NCBI RefSeq assembly: GCF_001650495.1
Contig: NZ_LWCS01000001.1
Location: 372,001 to 436,000, forward strand
Length of the DNA stretch: 64,000 nt
From: Mycolicibacterium iranicum
GTDB lineage: Bacteria > Actinomycetota > Actinomycetes > Mycobacteriales > Mycobacteriaceae
Direction of reading: 5' to 3'
Below, piece after piece: positions 54,904 through 63,626 of this stretch. The notes beneath the pieces are model-generated. The model was not told where the DNA came from and made no database searches. It was given only the letters and a program-made list of their open reading frames with translations. Position 1 is the stretch's first letter. Every line of letters begins with the position of its first letter. A program made the translations under genes and the position numbers.

Positions 54904-55956
54904 GTGGCTACCCCATCATCTGGATCTGCCGGCGCACCGGTCGGTGCCAAACCGGTCGGCTGGCCGTCGCGCCTGACCAAGGCGCGCCTGCATTTCGTCA
55001 GCGGCAAGGGCGGCACCGGCAAATCGACCGTCGCCGCAGCGCTCGCACTCGCGCTGGCCGCGGGCGGCCGCCGGGTCCTGCTGGTGGAAGTCGAAGGGCG
55101 CCAAGGCATCGCGCAGCTCTTCGATGTTCCGCCGCTGCCCTACGAAGAGCTCAAGATCGCGACCGCCGAACGCGGCGGCCAGGTCAACGCGTTGGCGATC
55201 GACACCGAAGCCGCGTTCCTCGAATACCTCGACATGTTCTACAACCTGGGCCTGGCCGGCCGCGCGATGCGCCGTATCGGCGCGGTCGAGTTCGCGACGA
55301 CGATTGCGCCGGGCCTTCGGGACGTGCTGCTGACCGGCAAGATCAAGGAGATCGTCACCCGTAACGAGAAGGAACAGCCACGGGGCAAGGGGTTGAAGTA
55401 TGACGCGGTGGTCGTCGACTCGCCGCCGACCGGCCGCATCGCGCGCTTCCTCGACGTGACGAAGGCGGTGTCAGACCTCGCCAAGGGCGGTCCGGTGCAC
55501 TCCCAGGCCGAGGGCGTCGTCAAACTGCTGCACTCCGACCTGACGGCTATTCACCTGGTGACGCTGCTGGAGGCGCTGCCGGTCCAGGAGACGTTGGAGG
55601 CGATCACCGAACTGCGGGAGATGGGCCTGCCGATCGGCAGCGTCATCGTCAACCGCAACATTCCGACCTACCTGGCACCGGACGATCTGGCCAAGGCTGC
55701 CGAGGGCGTCGTCGACGCGGACGCGGTGCGGGCCGGCCTACAAGCTGCCGGAATCACGTTGTCGGAGGCCGACTTCGCCGGTCTGCTCACCGAGACCATT
55801 CAACACGCGACACGGATCGCGGCGCGCGCCGAAAGCGCGCAGCAGCTCGCCGATCTCGACGTGGCGCGGCTCGATCTGCCTGCGATCGCCGACGGAGTGG
55901 ACCTGGGCAGTCTGTACGAACTTGCTGAAGAGCTCGCCCATCAGGGCGTGCGATGA
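54904..55956 (+). CDS. Get3/ArsA-family ATPase, first subunit (Rv3679, BagA-like)
   Basis: A 350-aa P-loop ATPase with a complete deviant Walker A SGKGGTGKST, including the signature lysine before GG, then VEVEGRQGIAQL, the switch VVVDSPPTGRIARFLD and an A-loop near the C-terminus. In yeast, Get3 homologues deliver tail-anchored proteins. In M. tuberculosis, the Rv3679-Rv3680 pair is linked to tolerance of glycerol and lipids. GTG 54904. It is followed after 95 nt, including a tandem repeat, by its partner. Confidence 0.9.
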   Translation: MATPSSGSAGAPVGAKPVGWPSRLTKARLHFVSGKGGTGKSTVAAALALALAAGGRRVLLVEVEGRQGIAQLFDVPPLPYEELKIATAERGGQVNALAIDTEAAFLEYLDMFYNLGLAGRAMRRIGAVEFATTIAPGLRDVLLTGKIKEIVTRNEKEQPRGKGLKYDAVVVDSPPTGRIARFLDVTKAVSDLAKGGPVHSQAEGVVKLLHSDLTAIHLVTLLEALPVQETLEAITELREMGLPIGSVIVNRNIPTYLAPDDLAKAAEGVVDADAVRAGLQAAGITLSEADFAGLLTETIQHATRIAARAESAQQLADLDVARLDLPAIADGVDLGSLYELAEELAHQGVR

Positions 55957-55986
55957 CTGGACGACAACGGGTGACGGGAGAACGTC

Positions 55987-56060
55987 GATGAGCGCCTGCG
56001 CGAAGAGGAGATGGCCCAGATGAGCGCTTGCGCGAAGAGGAGATGGCCCAGATGAGCGCG
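55987..56060 (+). repeat. Tandem 32-bp repeat with coupled 11-codon mini-ORFs
   Basis: Two 32-nt copies (55987-56018 and 56019-56050; one C/T difference) plus a partial third copy that forms the start of the next gene. Each copy, read from its ATG, encodes [11 protein letters not shown] and then TGA overlapping the next ATG as ATGA. Two leader mini-ORFs thus chain into the ATG at 56052. Related divergent copy at 26199. Confidence 0.75.
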
Positions 56061-57179
56061 ACCCCGGCGGCCCTCGACATGGCCTCGATCCTGCGGGACA
56101 CCTCCAACCGCGTCGTGGTGTGCTGCGGCGCCGGCGGTGTCGGCAAGACGACGACAGCCGCCGCAATGGCTTTGCGGGCGGCCGAATATGGGCGCACCGT
56201 CGTCGTGCTGACCATCGATCCGGCCAAACGGCTCGCGCAGGCGTTGGGCATCCGCAGTCTCGGGAATACGCCTCAGCGGGTGCCGCTGGCACCGGAGGTC
56301 ACCGGCGAGCTGCACGCGATGATGCTCGATATGCGCCGCACGTTCGATGAGATGGTGGTGCAGTACTCCGGGCCGGGTACCGCGGACGCCATTCTGGACA
56401 ATCAGTTCTACCAGACTGTCGCCACATCTCTTGCCGGCACGCAGGAGTACATGGCTATGGAGAAGCTGGGACAGCTTCTGGCAGAAGACAAATGGGACCT
56501 GGTGGTCGTCGACACTCCGCCGTCGCGCAACGCGCTGGACTTCCTGGATGCCCCGAAACGGTTGGGCAGCTTCATGGACAGCCGGCTGTGGCGGATCCTG
56601 TTGGCGCCGGGCCGAGGGATCGGCCGCTTGGTGACGGGCGCGATGGGCCTGGCGATGAAGGGGATGTCGACCATCCTCGGGTCGCAGATGCTCTCGGACG
56701 CAGCAGCTTTCGTTCAGTCCCTGGACGCCACGTTCGGCGGCTTCCGGGAGAAGGCCGACCGCACGTATGAGCTTCTCAAGCGGCGCGGCACCCAGTTCGT
56801 CGTGGTGTCTGCCCCTGAGCCCGACGCGCTGCGGGAGGCGTCGTTCTTCGTCGACCGTCTCTCTACCGAGCGCATGCCGCTGGCAGGGTTGATTCTCAAC
56901 CGCACGCATCCCACACTGTGCGAGCTTCATGCCGACAAGGCGGAAGAGGCCGCCGAGGAACTGGAGAAGTCTCAGCCGGACTCGGTGGCAGCCGCCGCAT
57001 TGCGCATCCACGCCGCGCGGGCGTCGATGGCCAAGCGGGAAGTCCGGCTGCTGTCGCGGTTCACCGGTGCGAATCCGGCGGTCGCCATCGTCGGCGTGCC
57101 GTCACTGCCGTTCGACGTGTCCGATCTCGAAGCGCTGAGGGCTATCGCGGATCAGATCTGCGTCGAGAAGTCGGCCTAG
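56052..57179 (+). CDS. Get3/ArsA-family ATPase, second subunit (Rv3680, BagB-like)
   Basis: A 375-aa partner of the preceding ATPase. The P-loop is [13 protein letters not shown], which keeps the GK-T lysine but lacks the signature lysine that completes the active site across the Get3 dimer. Later motifs are [28 protein letters not shown] and [10 protein letters not shown] near the C-terminal, helix-rich part. Heterodimer formation with the upstream subunit is a natural model. ATG 56052 is chosen as the coupled start of the tandem repeat; TTG 56028 would add eight repeat-encoded residues. Confidence 0.9.
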   Translation: MSATPAALDMASILRDTSNRVVVCCGAGGVGKTTTAAAMALRAAEYGRTVVVLTIDPAKRLAQALGIRSLGNTPQRVPLAPEVTGELHAMMLDMRRTFDEMVVQYSGPGTADAILDNQFYQTVATSLAGTQEYMAMEKLGQLLAEDKWDLVVVDTPPSRNALDFLDAPKRLGSFMDSRLWRILLAPGRGIGRLVTGAMGLAMKGMSTILGSQMLSDAAAFVQSLDATFGGFREKADRTYELLKRRGTQFVVVSAPEPDALREASFFVDRLSTERMPLAGLILNRTHPTLCELHADKAEEAAEELEKSQPDSVAAAALRIHAARASMAKREVRLLSRFTGANPAVAIVGVPSLPFDVSDLEALRAIADQICVEKSA

Positions 57180-57190
57180 GAGCGACGGAG

Positions 57191-57212
57191 GCCGCGCCCG
57201 GGCGGGCGCGGC
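57191..57212. terminator. Hairpin between the ATPase operon and whiB4
   Basis: A perfect 9-bp stem GCCGCGCCC/GGGCGCGGC with a 4-nt GGGC loop begins 12 nt after the ATPase stop. It has no T-run and could serve both converging genes. Confidence 0.6.
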
Positions 57213-57291
57213 GTTCGCCGAAGAGATTTTGTGTGTCTGACAGGTCGGCCAACCCGCGAATCAGGCAATCGCGGCTCAGCTGTCAAACCTG

Positions 57292-57648
57292 TTAGCCAGC
57301 TGTGCGGTGTTTGCGCTGAGCGGCAAAAAAGTCAGCCCAGGAAACAACCTCGGGATGCTGCTTGAGAAGCGCGCGACGCTGACGCTCGGTCATGCCTCCC
57401 CACACACCGAACTCCACGCGGTTGTCCAAGGCGTCTGCGCCGCATTCCGCGATCACCGGGCAGTGACGGCAGATCACCGCGGCTTTGCGCTGTGCGGCCC
57501 CCCGGACGAACAGTTCGTCCGGATCGGTCTGGCGACACCGAGCTTGCGAAACCCAGGCAATACGGGCTTCTGCCTCCTTGCCCTGCACAATAAGCTGGGA
57601 AGATGGATTCAACGTGGTGTTTTGAGCCGCGGGCTTGATAGTTGACAC
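57292..57648 (-). CDS. whiB4: WhiB4-type iron-sulfur transcription regulator
   Basis: A 118-aa redox-sensing regulator with four cluster cysteines: ARCRQ, then CRHC-x5-C (CRHCPVIAEC). The GVWGGMTERQRR turn and a basic C-terminus (AAQRKHRTAG) for DNA binding follow. In M. tuberculosis, WhiB4 responds to oxygen and NO and represses antioxidant genes. GTG 57648. Divergent from ponA2 across 298 nt. Confidence 0.94.
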   Translation of the reverse strand: MSTIKPAAQNTTLNPSSQLIVQGKEAEARIAWVSQARCRQTDPDELFVRGAAQRKAAVICRHCPVIAECGADALDNRVEFGVWGGMTERQRRALLKQHPEVVSWADFFAAQRKHRTAG

Positions 57649-57946
57649 CAGAGATCCCCTTATCGTTCTGGCCGCGCCCCGACAACGCAGACGACTGTTT
57701 ACCCTCGCGTCGATTGCTTGTGCGATCTACGCCACATTGCGAGTACTGGGTGTGACCTGCATCGCACTGTGCGCTCAATTTAGGTGGTCACAGGCGTTCT
57801 GCGCAATACATTCGTGACCACTTTTTTGGGACGGCCGTGCCGTCAAATGTGTACAGTGCCGAACTTCGGCGTTTGACATGCCCTGTCAAACGACGCTGGA
57901 GCTGCTCGAAAGATGATTTGCGGAGACTCGTGGCTAGTCTGTACGC
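57649..57946. other. Divergent promoter region whiB4/ponA2, with a CRP-like half-palindrome
   Basis: 298 nt without a gene. At 57751-57766, TGTGA-N6-TCGCA is one base away from the CRP consensus TGTGA-N6-TCACA. It could control whiB4 and/or ponA2, but single matches of this kind occur by chance. Confidence 0.35.
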
Positions 57947-60409
57947 ATGCCGGAGCACCCCCCGACACGCCCGCCGCGCGCGGTCACGGTCATCAAGCTC
58001 GCCTGGTGCGTCCTGCTCGCCAGCGTGGTCGTCGCCGGTCTGCTGTTTCCCGTCGTCGGCGGGTTCGGCCTGGTGTCCAACCGTGCGTCCGATGTCGTTG
58101 CCAACGGGTCCGCGCAGTTGGTGGAGGGCGAGGTGCCCCAGGTCTCTACGATGACGGACGCCGAGGGCAACATCATCGCGTGGCTCTACACCCAGCGACG
58201 CTTCGAGGTTCGCAGCGATCAGATCGCCAACACGATGAAGCTGGCGATCGTTTCCATCGAGGACAAAAGGTTTGCCGACCACAACGGCGTCGACTGGCAG
58301 GGAACATTGACGGGCCTGTCGGGGTATCTGTCGGGCAACCTCGACACGCGCGGCGGCTCGACCATCGAGCAGCAGTACGTCAAGAACTATCAGCTGCTGG
58401 TGATCGCCCAGACCGATGCCGAGAAGCGCGCAGCGATCGAGACCACGCCCGCGCGCAAGCTCCGCGAGATCCGCATGGCGCTCACGCTCGACAAGACCTT
58501 CACCAAGCCCGAGATCCTGACGCGCTACCTGAACCTGGTGTCTTTCGGGAACAACGCGTTCGGAGTGCAGGACGCCGCCCAGACCTACTTCGGGATCAAC
58601 GCCTCGGAGCTGAACTGGCAGCAGGCCGCGCTGCTGGCCGGCATGGTGCAGTCGACGAGCACGCTGAACCCGTACACCAACCCCGATGGCGCGCTGGCCC
58701 GTCGCAACGTCGTGCTCGACACGATGATCGAGAACCTGCCCGAGTACGCCGAGGAACTGCGCGCGGCCCGTCAGCAACCGCTCGGCGTCCTGCCGCAGCC
58801 CAAGGAGCTGCCGAGGGGCTGCATCGCCGCGGGTGACCGCGCGTTCTTCTGCGACTACGTGCTGGACTATCTGGCCAGGGCGGGCATCAGCAAGGATCAG
58901 GTGGCCAAGGGTGGCTACCTGATCAAGACGACGCTGGAGCCCGAGGTACAGGCGTCGGTCAAGAACGCGATCACCGAGTTCGCCAGTCCGGATCTGCCGG
59001 GCGTGGCGAGCGTGATGAGCGTGATCAAGCCCGGCAAGGAATCACATCCGGTCCTTGCGATGGCGAGCAACCGCACCTACGGCCTCAACCTCGATGCCGG
59101 GGAGACGATGCAGCCGCAGCCGTTCTCTCTGGTCGGCAATGGTGCGGGGTCGGTGTTCAAGATCTTCACCACGGCCGCGGCGATGGAGATGGGCATGGGC
59201 ATCAACGCCCAGCTGGATTCCCCGTCGCGTTTCGAGGCGAAGGGCCTCGGAAGCGGTGGTGCGCGGGGCTGTCCGCCGGCCACGTGGTGTGTGCAGAACG
59301 CAGGTAACTACCGCGGCACGATGAGCGTCACCGACGCGCTGGCGACCTCCCCGAACACCGCGTTCGCGAAGTTGATCGCCCAGGTGGGCGTGCAGCGGAC
59401 CGTCGACATGGCGGTGCGCCTGGGCCTGCGGTCCTACGCGTTGCCCGGCACGGCCCGTGACTACGACCCGGAGAGCAACGAGAGCCTGGCCGATTTCGTG
59501 AAGCGGCAGAACATCGGCTCGTTCACCCTGGGCCCGATCGAGGTGAACGCCCTCGAATTGTCCAACGTGGCGGCGACCCTCGCCTCGGGCGGAGTGTGGT
59601 GCCCGCCGAATCCGATCGCCGAGGTCTATGACCGCTATGGCGAGCCGGTGTCGGTGACGACCGAGACATGCGAGCAGGTGGTCCCCGAGGGCCTGGCCAA
59701 CACCCTGGCCAACGCGATGAGCAAGGACGACACGGGAGCAGGTACCGCCGCAGGCGCGGCCGGCTCGGTCGGCTGGAGCCTGCCGATGTCGGGCAAGACG
59801 GGCACCACCGAGTCCAACCGTTCGTCGGCGTTCCTTGGTTTCACCAACCAGTACGCGGCCGCGAGCTACATCTACGACGACTCGCCCGCGCCGACGGAGC
59901 TGTGCTCGTTCCCCCTGCGGCAGTGCGGTTCGGGAAACCTGTTCGGCGGCAACGAGCCGGCCAGGACGTGGTTCACCGCGATGCAGCCGATCGCGACAGC
60001 GTTCGGCGACGTCGTCCTACCCCCGACCGATCCGCGCTATGTCGAGGGGGCTCCGGGGTCACGGGTGCCCAGCGTCGCAGGCCTGAGCCAGGACACCGCC
60101 CGGCAGCGGCTCCGTGAGGCTGGTTTCCAGGTCGCCGACCAGGCAACTCCGGTGAACAGCGGGTCGTCCTACGGCACGGTGGTCGGCACGTCGCCGAGTG
60201 GGCAGACCGTGCCCGGGTCGATCGTGACGATCCAGATCTCGAACGGCATCGCGCCGGCACCACCGCCGCCGCCTCCCGGAGGTCCGCCGGGCGGGCCTCC
60301 GCCGCCGGTGGGGCAGACCGTCATTCAGATCCCTGGCCTGCCGCCGATCACGGTGCCCGTGCTGGGACCTCCGCCACCGCCCGCACCGCCGCCACCGCCG
60401 CCGGGCTGA
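57947..60409 (+). CDS. ponA2: Bifunctional class A penicillin-binding protein PonA2
   Basis: Peptidoglycan glycosyltransferase/transpeptidase of 820 aa. It has an N-terminal membrane helix (residues about 14-42), then a GT51 domain with Glu about 105 in IEDKRFADHNGVD and RGGSTIEQQYVKN. The transpeptidase domain has S about 402 (GSVFKIF), SPN, and K about 617 (SGKTGTTE). A C-terminal PASTA domain (VPSVAGLSQDTARQRLRE) and a Pro/Gly-rich tail complete it. PonA2 is needed for stress survival in mycobacteria. ATG 57947; whiB4 is divergent. Confidence 0.97.
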   Translation: MPEHPPTRPPRAVTVIKLAWCVLLASVVVAGLLFPVVGGFGLVSNRASDVVANGSAQLVEGEVPQVSTMTDAEGNIIAWLYTQRRFEVRSDQIANTMKLAIVSIEDKRFADHNGVDWQGTLTGLSGYLSGNLDTRGGSTIEQQYVKNYQLLVIAQTDAEKRAAIETTPARKLREIRMALTLDKTFTKPEILTRYLNLVSFGNNAFGVQDAAQTYFGINASELNWQQAALLAGMVQSTSTLNPYTNPDGALARRNVVLDTMIENLPEYAEELRAARQQPLGVLPQPKELPRGCIAAGDRAFFCDYVLDYLARAGISKDQVAKGGYLIKTTLEPEVQASVKNAITEFASPDLPGVASVMSVIKPGKESHPVLAMASNRTYGLNLDAGETMQPQPFSLVGNGAGSVFKIFTTAAAMEMGMGINAQLDSPSRFEAKGLGSGGARGCPPATWCVQNAGNYRGTMSVTDALATSPNTAFAKLIAQVGVQRTVDMAVRLGLRSYALPGTARDYDPESNESLADFVKRQNIGSFTLGPIEVNALELSNVAATLASGGVWCPPNPIAEVYDRYGEPVSVTTETCEQVVPEGLANTLANAMSKDDTGAGTAAGAAGSVGWSLPMSGKTGTTESNRSSAFLGFTNQYAAASYIYDDSPAPTELCSFPLRQCGSGNLFGGNEPARTWFTAMQPIATAFGDVVLPPTDPRYVEGAPGSRVPSVAGLSQDTARQRLREAGFQVADQATPVNSGSSYGTVVGTSPSGQTVPGSIVTIQISNGIAPAPPPPPPGGPPGGPPPPVGQTVIQIPGLPPITVPVLGPPPPPAPPPPPPG

Positions 60410-60455
60410 CCCCGGCAGACTGTGGCTCACAGTCTGTGGCAGTAGTCTGGCGTTC

Positions 60456-61418
60456 ATGTCTGCTTCAGCCGGTGACATTCTGAAGACCGCGGCCGTAGCC
60501 TCCGTCGGCACCCTCGTGGCGGGCATCGGATACGCATCGCTGATCGAACGCAATGCCTTCGTCATGCGTGAGGCGACGATGCCGGTACTTGCGCCCGGCT
60601 CCTCACCGCTGAAGGTGCTGCACATCAGCGACATCCACATGCGGCCCGGGCAGCGGCGCAAGCAGGCATGGCTGCGCGATCTGGCCCGTTGGGAGCCCGA
60701 TCTGGTCGTGAACACGGGCGACAACCTGTCGCATCCCAAGGCCGTTCCCTCGGTTGTGCAGGCGCTCGGTGACCTGTTGGCGGTCCCCGGCGTCTTCGTC
60801 TTCGGAAGCAACGACTACTTCGCCCCGAAGATGAAGAATCCCGCGAACTATCTGACGAAGCCGACCCACCGGATCCACGGCGAGCCGCTGCCCTGGCAGG
60901 ACCTGCGCGCGGCGTTCACAGAGCGTGGCTGGCTGGATATGACCCACACGCGTCGCGAATTCGAGGTGGCCGGTCTTCACATCGCCGCCGCCGGCGTCGA
61001 TGATCCGCACCTGACTCGCGACCGTTACGACACCATCGCCGGTCCGGCGAGCCCGGCCGCGAACCTGACGCTGGGATTGACGCACTCCCCCGAGCCTCGG
61101 GTGCTGGACCGCTTCGCCGCCGACGGCTACCAGCTGGTGATGGCCGGCCACACCCACGGTGGCCAGCTGTGTCTTCCGTTCTACGGCGCGATCGTCACCA
61201 ACTGCGATCTCGACCGGTCGCGCGTCAAGGGGCCGTCGCGGTGGGGTGCCCGTACCCAGCTACACGTGTCAGCGGGTATCGGCACGTCGCCGTATGCACC
61301 GCTGCGCTTCTGCTGCCGCCCTGAGGCGACGCTGCTGACACTGGTCGCTGCGCCGACCGGAGGCTCCGACACCGGGTCACGAGCCGGCCAGCAGCATCCG
61401 ACCGTATCGGCGCGGTGA
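60456..61418 (+). CDS. Membrane-anchored metallophosphoesterase (Rv3683-like)
   Basis: A 320-aa calcineurin-like phosphoesterase, probably on the outer face of the membrane. It has an N-terminal anchor ([21 protein letters not shown]) and metal motifs D-x-H (HISDIHMR), GDN (NTGDNLSH), GSND, and GHTHGGQLC near the end. Family members (YkuE type) cleave lipid-linked or nucleotide phosphodiesters. Its TGA overlaps the next GTG as GTGA, so it is co-translated with the cysteine-desulfhydrase-like gene. Confidence 0.9.
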   Translation: MSASAGDILKTAAVASVGTLVAGIGYASLIERNAFVMREATMPVLAPGSSPLKVLHISDIHMRPGQRRKQAWLRDLARWEPDLVVNTGDNLSHPKAVPSVVQALGDLLAVPGVFVFGSNDYFAPKMKNPANYLTKPTHRIHGEPLPWQDLRAAFTERGWLDMTHTRREFEVAGLHIAAAGVDDPHLTRDRYDTIAGPASPAANLTLGLTHSPEPRVLDRFAADGYQLVMAGHTHGGQLCLPFYGAIVTNCDLDRSRVKGPSRWGARTQLHVSAGIGTSPYAPLRFCCRPEATLLTLVAAPTGGSDTGSRAGQQHPTVSAR

Positions 61419-62515
61419 GCCCGCCCGGCGTTTGTCGCCGCCAGACGCGGGGGTGGGTGGACAACGCCGTCAGGCTGATCGAGGCCGACGCGCGCCGCAG
61501 CGCTGACACCCACCTGCTTCGCTATCCGCTGCCGTCGAGCTGGTCAGGCGATGTCGACGTCGCGCTGTACCTCAAGGACGAGACCACCCACATCACCGGC
61601 AGCCTGAAGCACCGGCTGGCGCGCTCGCTGTTCCTCTATGCGCTGTGCAACGGATGGATCGGCGAGAACACCACTGTCATCGAAGCGTCGTCGGGTTCGA
61701 CGGCCGTGTCGGAGGCGTACTTCGCGGCGATGCTCGGGTTGCCCTTCATCGCGGTGATGCCGGCGTCGACAAGCGCCTCCAAGATTGCGCTGATCGAATC
61801 ACAGGGCGGCCGTTGCCATTTCGTCTCAGAGTCAGCCCAGGTCTATGCCGAGGCGCAGCGGCTGGCCGACGAGACCGGCGGGCATTACCTCGATCAGTTC
61901 ACCAACGCAGAGCGGGCCACGGACTGGCGCGGCAACAACAACATCGCCGAGTCGATCTTCGAACAGCTCGGCGAAGAGACTCATGCGGTGCCGGAATGGA
62001 TCGTGGTGGGCGCCGGCACGGGCGGGACTAGTGCAACGATCGGCCGCTACATCCGCTACCGGCGCTACCCGACGCGCCTGTGCGTGGTGGATCCCGAGAA
62101 CTCCGCATTCTTCCCGTCCTACGAGCGCAACGACCCCACCGTGGTGACGGGGAAGTCGTCGCGAATCGAGGGGATCGGCCGTCCACGCGTCGAGCCGTCG
62201 TTCCTGCCGGGCGTCGTGGACCGGATGGTGTCGGTTCCCGACAACGCGTCTGTCGCCGCGGCGCATCATGTGAGCCGGGTGCTGGGTCGGCGGGTGGGCC
62301 CGTCGACGGGGACCAACATCTGGGGCGCGTTCAGCTTGTTGGCGGAGATGGTGGAGCAAGGATGCAGTGGGTCAGTGGTGACGCTGCTCGCCGACAGTGG
62401 CGACCGCTATGCGGACACCTACTTCTGCGACGAGTGGCTGAGCAGCCACGGCATCGCACCGTCGGAGTCGGCTGGATCGCTGGCCGAGTTCGAGCGCTCC
62501 GGCCGCTGGCCCTGA
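61415..62515 (+). CDS. cds1: PLP-dependent cysteine synthase-like protein, probable cysteine desulfhydrase
   Basis: A 366-aa member of the tryptophan-synthase-beta fold. The PLP lysine is in [11 protein letters not shown], the Asn/Ser pair in [13 protein letters not shown], the phosphate-binding loop is [12 protein letters not shown], and a Ser near the end is in LADSGDRY. M. tuberculosis Rv3684 (Cds1) releases H2S from cysteine and affects respiration; the assignment here is by homology and location. GTG 61415 is coupled to the phosphoesterase. The C-terminal end overlaps, antisense, a small ORF. Confidence 0.88.
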   Translation: MSPPGVCRRQTRGWVDNAVRLIEADARRSADTHLLRYPLPSSWSGDVDVALYLKDETTHITGSLKHRLARSLFLYALCNGWIGENTTVIEASSGSTAVSEAYFAAMLGLPFIAVMPASTSASKIALIESQGGRCHFVSESAQVYAEAQRLADETGGHYLDQFTNAERATDWRGNNNIAESIFEQLGEETHAVPEWIVVGAGTGGTSATIGRYIRYRRYPTRLCVVDPENSAFFPSYERNDPTVVTGKSSRIEGIGRPRVEPSFLPGVVDRMVSVPDNASVAAAHHVSRVLGRRVGPSTGTNIWGAFSLLAEMVEQGCSGSVVTLLADSGDRYADTYFCDEWLSSHGIAPSESAGSLAEFERSGRWP

Positions 62516-62616
62516 TCCTTCGGGCGCCGCGCCAGCGGCACATCGGACGTCAGGAACAGCCACAGTGCTGCCAGCGCGAAGAAGCCCAGGTAGATCGATG
62601 CTCCCAACCCAGTCAT
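62419..62616 (-). CDS. Small membrane protein candidate (65 aa)
   Basis: One membrane helix near residues 7-24 ([18 protein letters not shown]), then a basic/hydrophilic tail. A GAGG lies about 8 nt upstream of ATG 62616. Only the first third is outside the oppositely oriented cds1 gene, so codon bias gives little help. It could be a real small protein or chance. Confidence 0.4.
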   Translation of the reverse strand: MTGLGASIYLGFFALAALWLFLTSDVPLARRPKDQGQRPERSNSASDPADSDGAMPWLLSHSSQK

Positions 62617-62758
62617 GTCACGCCTCGTTTCGGTCGATGTCGTCTCTCAGTGTGCACAACGCCACCGACACCTCTGTTCCTTCCCACGGCGTGTCGCAAA
62701 CCCCGATACGCGTTTGGCTTACACGGTGCCGGGTGCGATACGCTGTCGTGGCTTCACG

Positions 62759-62832
62759 CGGGGTGTGGCGCAGCTTGGTAGCGTGCTTCGTTCGGGACGA
62801 AGAGGTCGTGGGTTCGAATCCCGCCACCCCGA
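62759..62832 (+). tRNA. tRNA-Pro (anticodon CGG)
   Basis: Acceptor stem CGGGGTG / CACCCCG, D-arm TGGCGCAGCTTGGTAGCG, anticodon stem-loop CTTCG-TTCGGGA-CGAAG with anticodon CGG, and T-arm GTGGG-TTCGAAT-CCCGC. The discriminator is A; CCA is not encoded. Confidence 0.97.
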
Positions 62833-62850
62833 CTCGTGTGATCGTAGGTA

Positions 62851-62886
62851 GAAGGCCCTGACCGGTTGTCCGGTTTAGGGGCCTTC
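62851..62886 (+). terminator. Terminator after tRNA-Pro
   Basis: GAAGGCCC (62851-62858) / GGGCCTTC (62879-62886) encloses ACCGG-TTGT-CCGGT and is followed by TTTC. A good intrinsic terminator for the tRNA. Confidence 0.75.
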
Positions 62887-63062
62887 TTTCATTCCGTGCG
62901 CAGGGGGCTGGGGCCAACGGCACCCCACACGGTCTGCCGTTGTGTTGATCTGCCGACTTCAGAACCGCCGAGAAGTGCAGGGAAACACGTGATTAATCCT
63001 GGCTCGCCGACTCTAACGTCAACCTGGGTTGCGCCGCGAGGGCGCAGTGGTCAGGACGAAGC

Positions 63063-63626
63063 ATGAACATCGAGCTTGCCGCGGCCATGGCGGTACCAAC
63101 CGTGGCCTTTGCCGCTTTGACCATGTGCGCAGGCAGTGCCCCTGCGTCAGCCCAACCGTACGGCCCCGACACCTGCATCTCGGGTTTCGTGTGGCGCGAA
63201 GCCCGCGGCGGCGACAACGTATGCGTCTCGCCGGCCATCCGCGACGCGGTCGCCCAACAGAACGCCAACCCGGGTGCCCACAAGGACCCCAACGCCGGGT
63301 CGGGACCACAGGGCTGCGCTTCGGGCTTCGTCTGGCGCGAGGCCTTCGACGGCGACACCATCTGCGTGACTCCTGCGTTCGGGCAACAGATGTACGACGC
63401 CAACGCCGCCGCCGCCAGCCGCAGGGCCGTCAACCAGGCGCCCGTACCCGCGCAGCAGCCCGATCCGGATCCAGGTGAGCTGCTCCCACAACCCGGGTAT
63501 GGAGCCCCAGTCGGTGGTGATACTCCTTGGGAGGACATCGACAACAAAGATGCGTGCAGTCCGGATCCGATGGCCCCGCCGGCAAAGTACAACACGGACC
63601 TCTGCATGCTGCCCTACGAGAGCTGA
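63063..63626 (+). CDS. Secreted twin-repeat cysteine protein
   Basis: A 187-aa exported protein of unknown function. The signal peptide ends about residue 30 (SAPASA-QP). The mature part contains two repeats, each of about 40 residues: GPDTCISGFVWREARGGDNVCVSPAIRD and GPQGCASGFVWREAFDGDTICVTPAFGQQ. Each has two cysteines, so each probably folds around its own disulfide. A Pro-rich linker and a C-terminal segment with two more cysteines (DACSPDP, DLCMLP) follow. It lies alone between tRNA-Pro and the window end. ATG 63063 is the only start with a signal sequence. Confidence 0.82.
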   Translation: MNIELAAAMAVPTVAFAALTMCAGSAPASAQPYGPDTCISGFVWREARGGDNVCVSPAIRDAVAQQNANPGAHKDPNAGSGPQGCASGFVWREAFDGDTICVTPAFGQQMYDANAAAASRRAVNQAPVPAQQPDPDPGELLPQPGYGAPVGGDTPWEDIDNKDACSPDPMAPPAKYNTDLCMLPYES

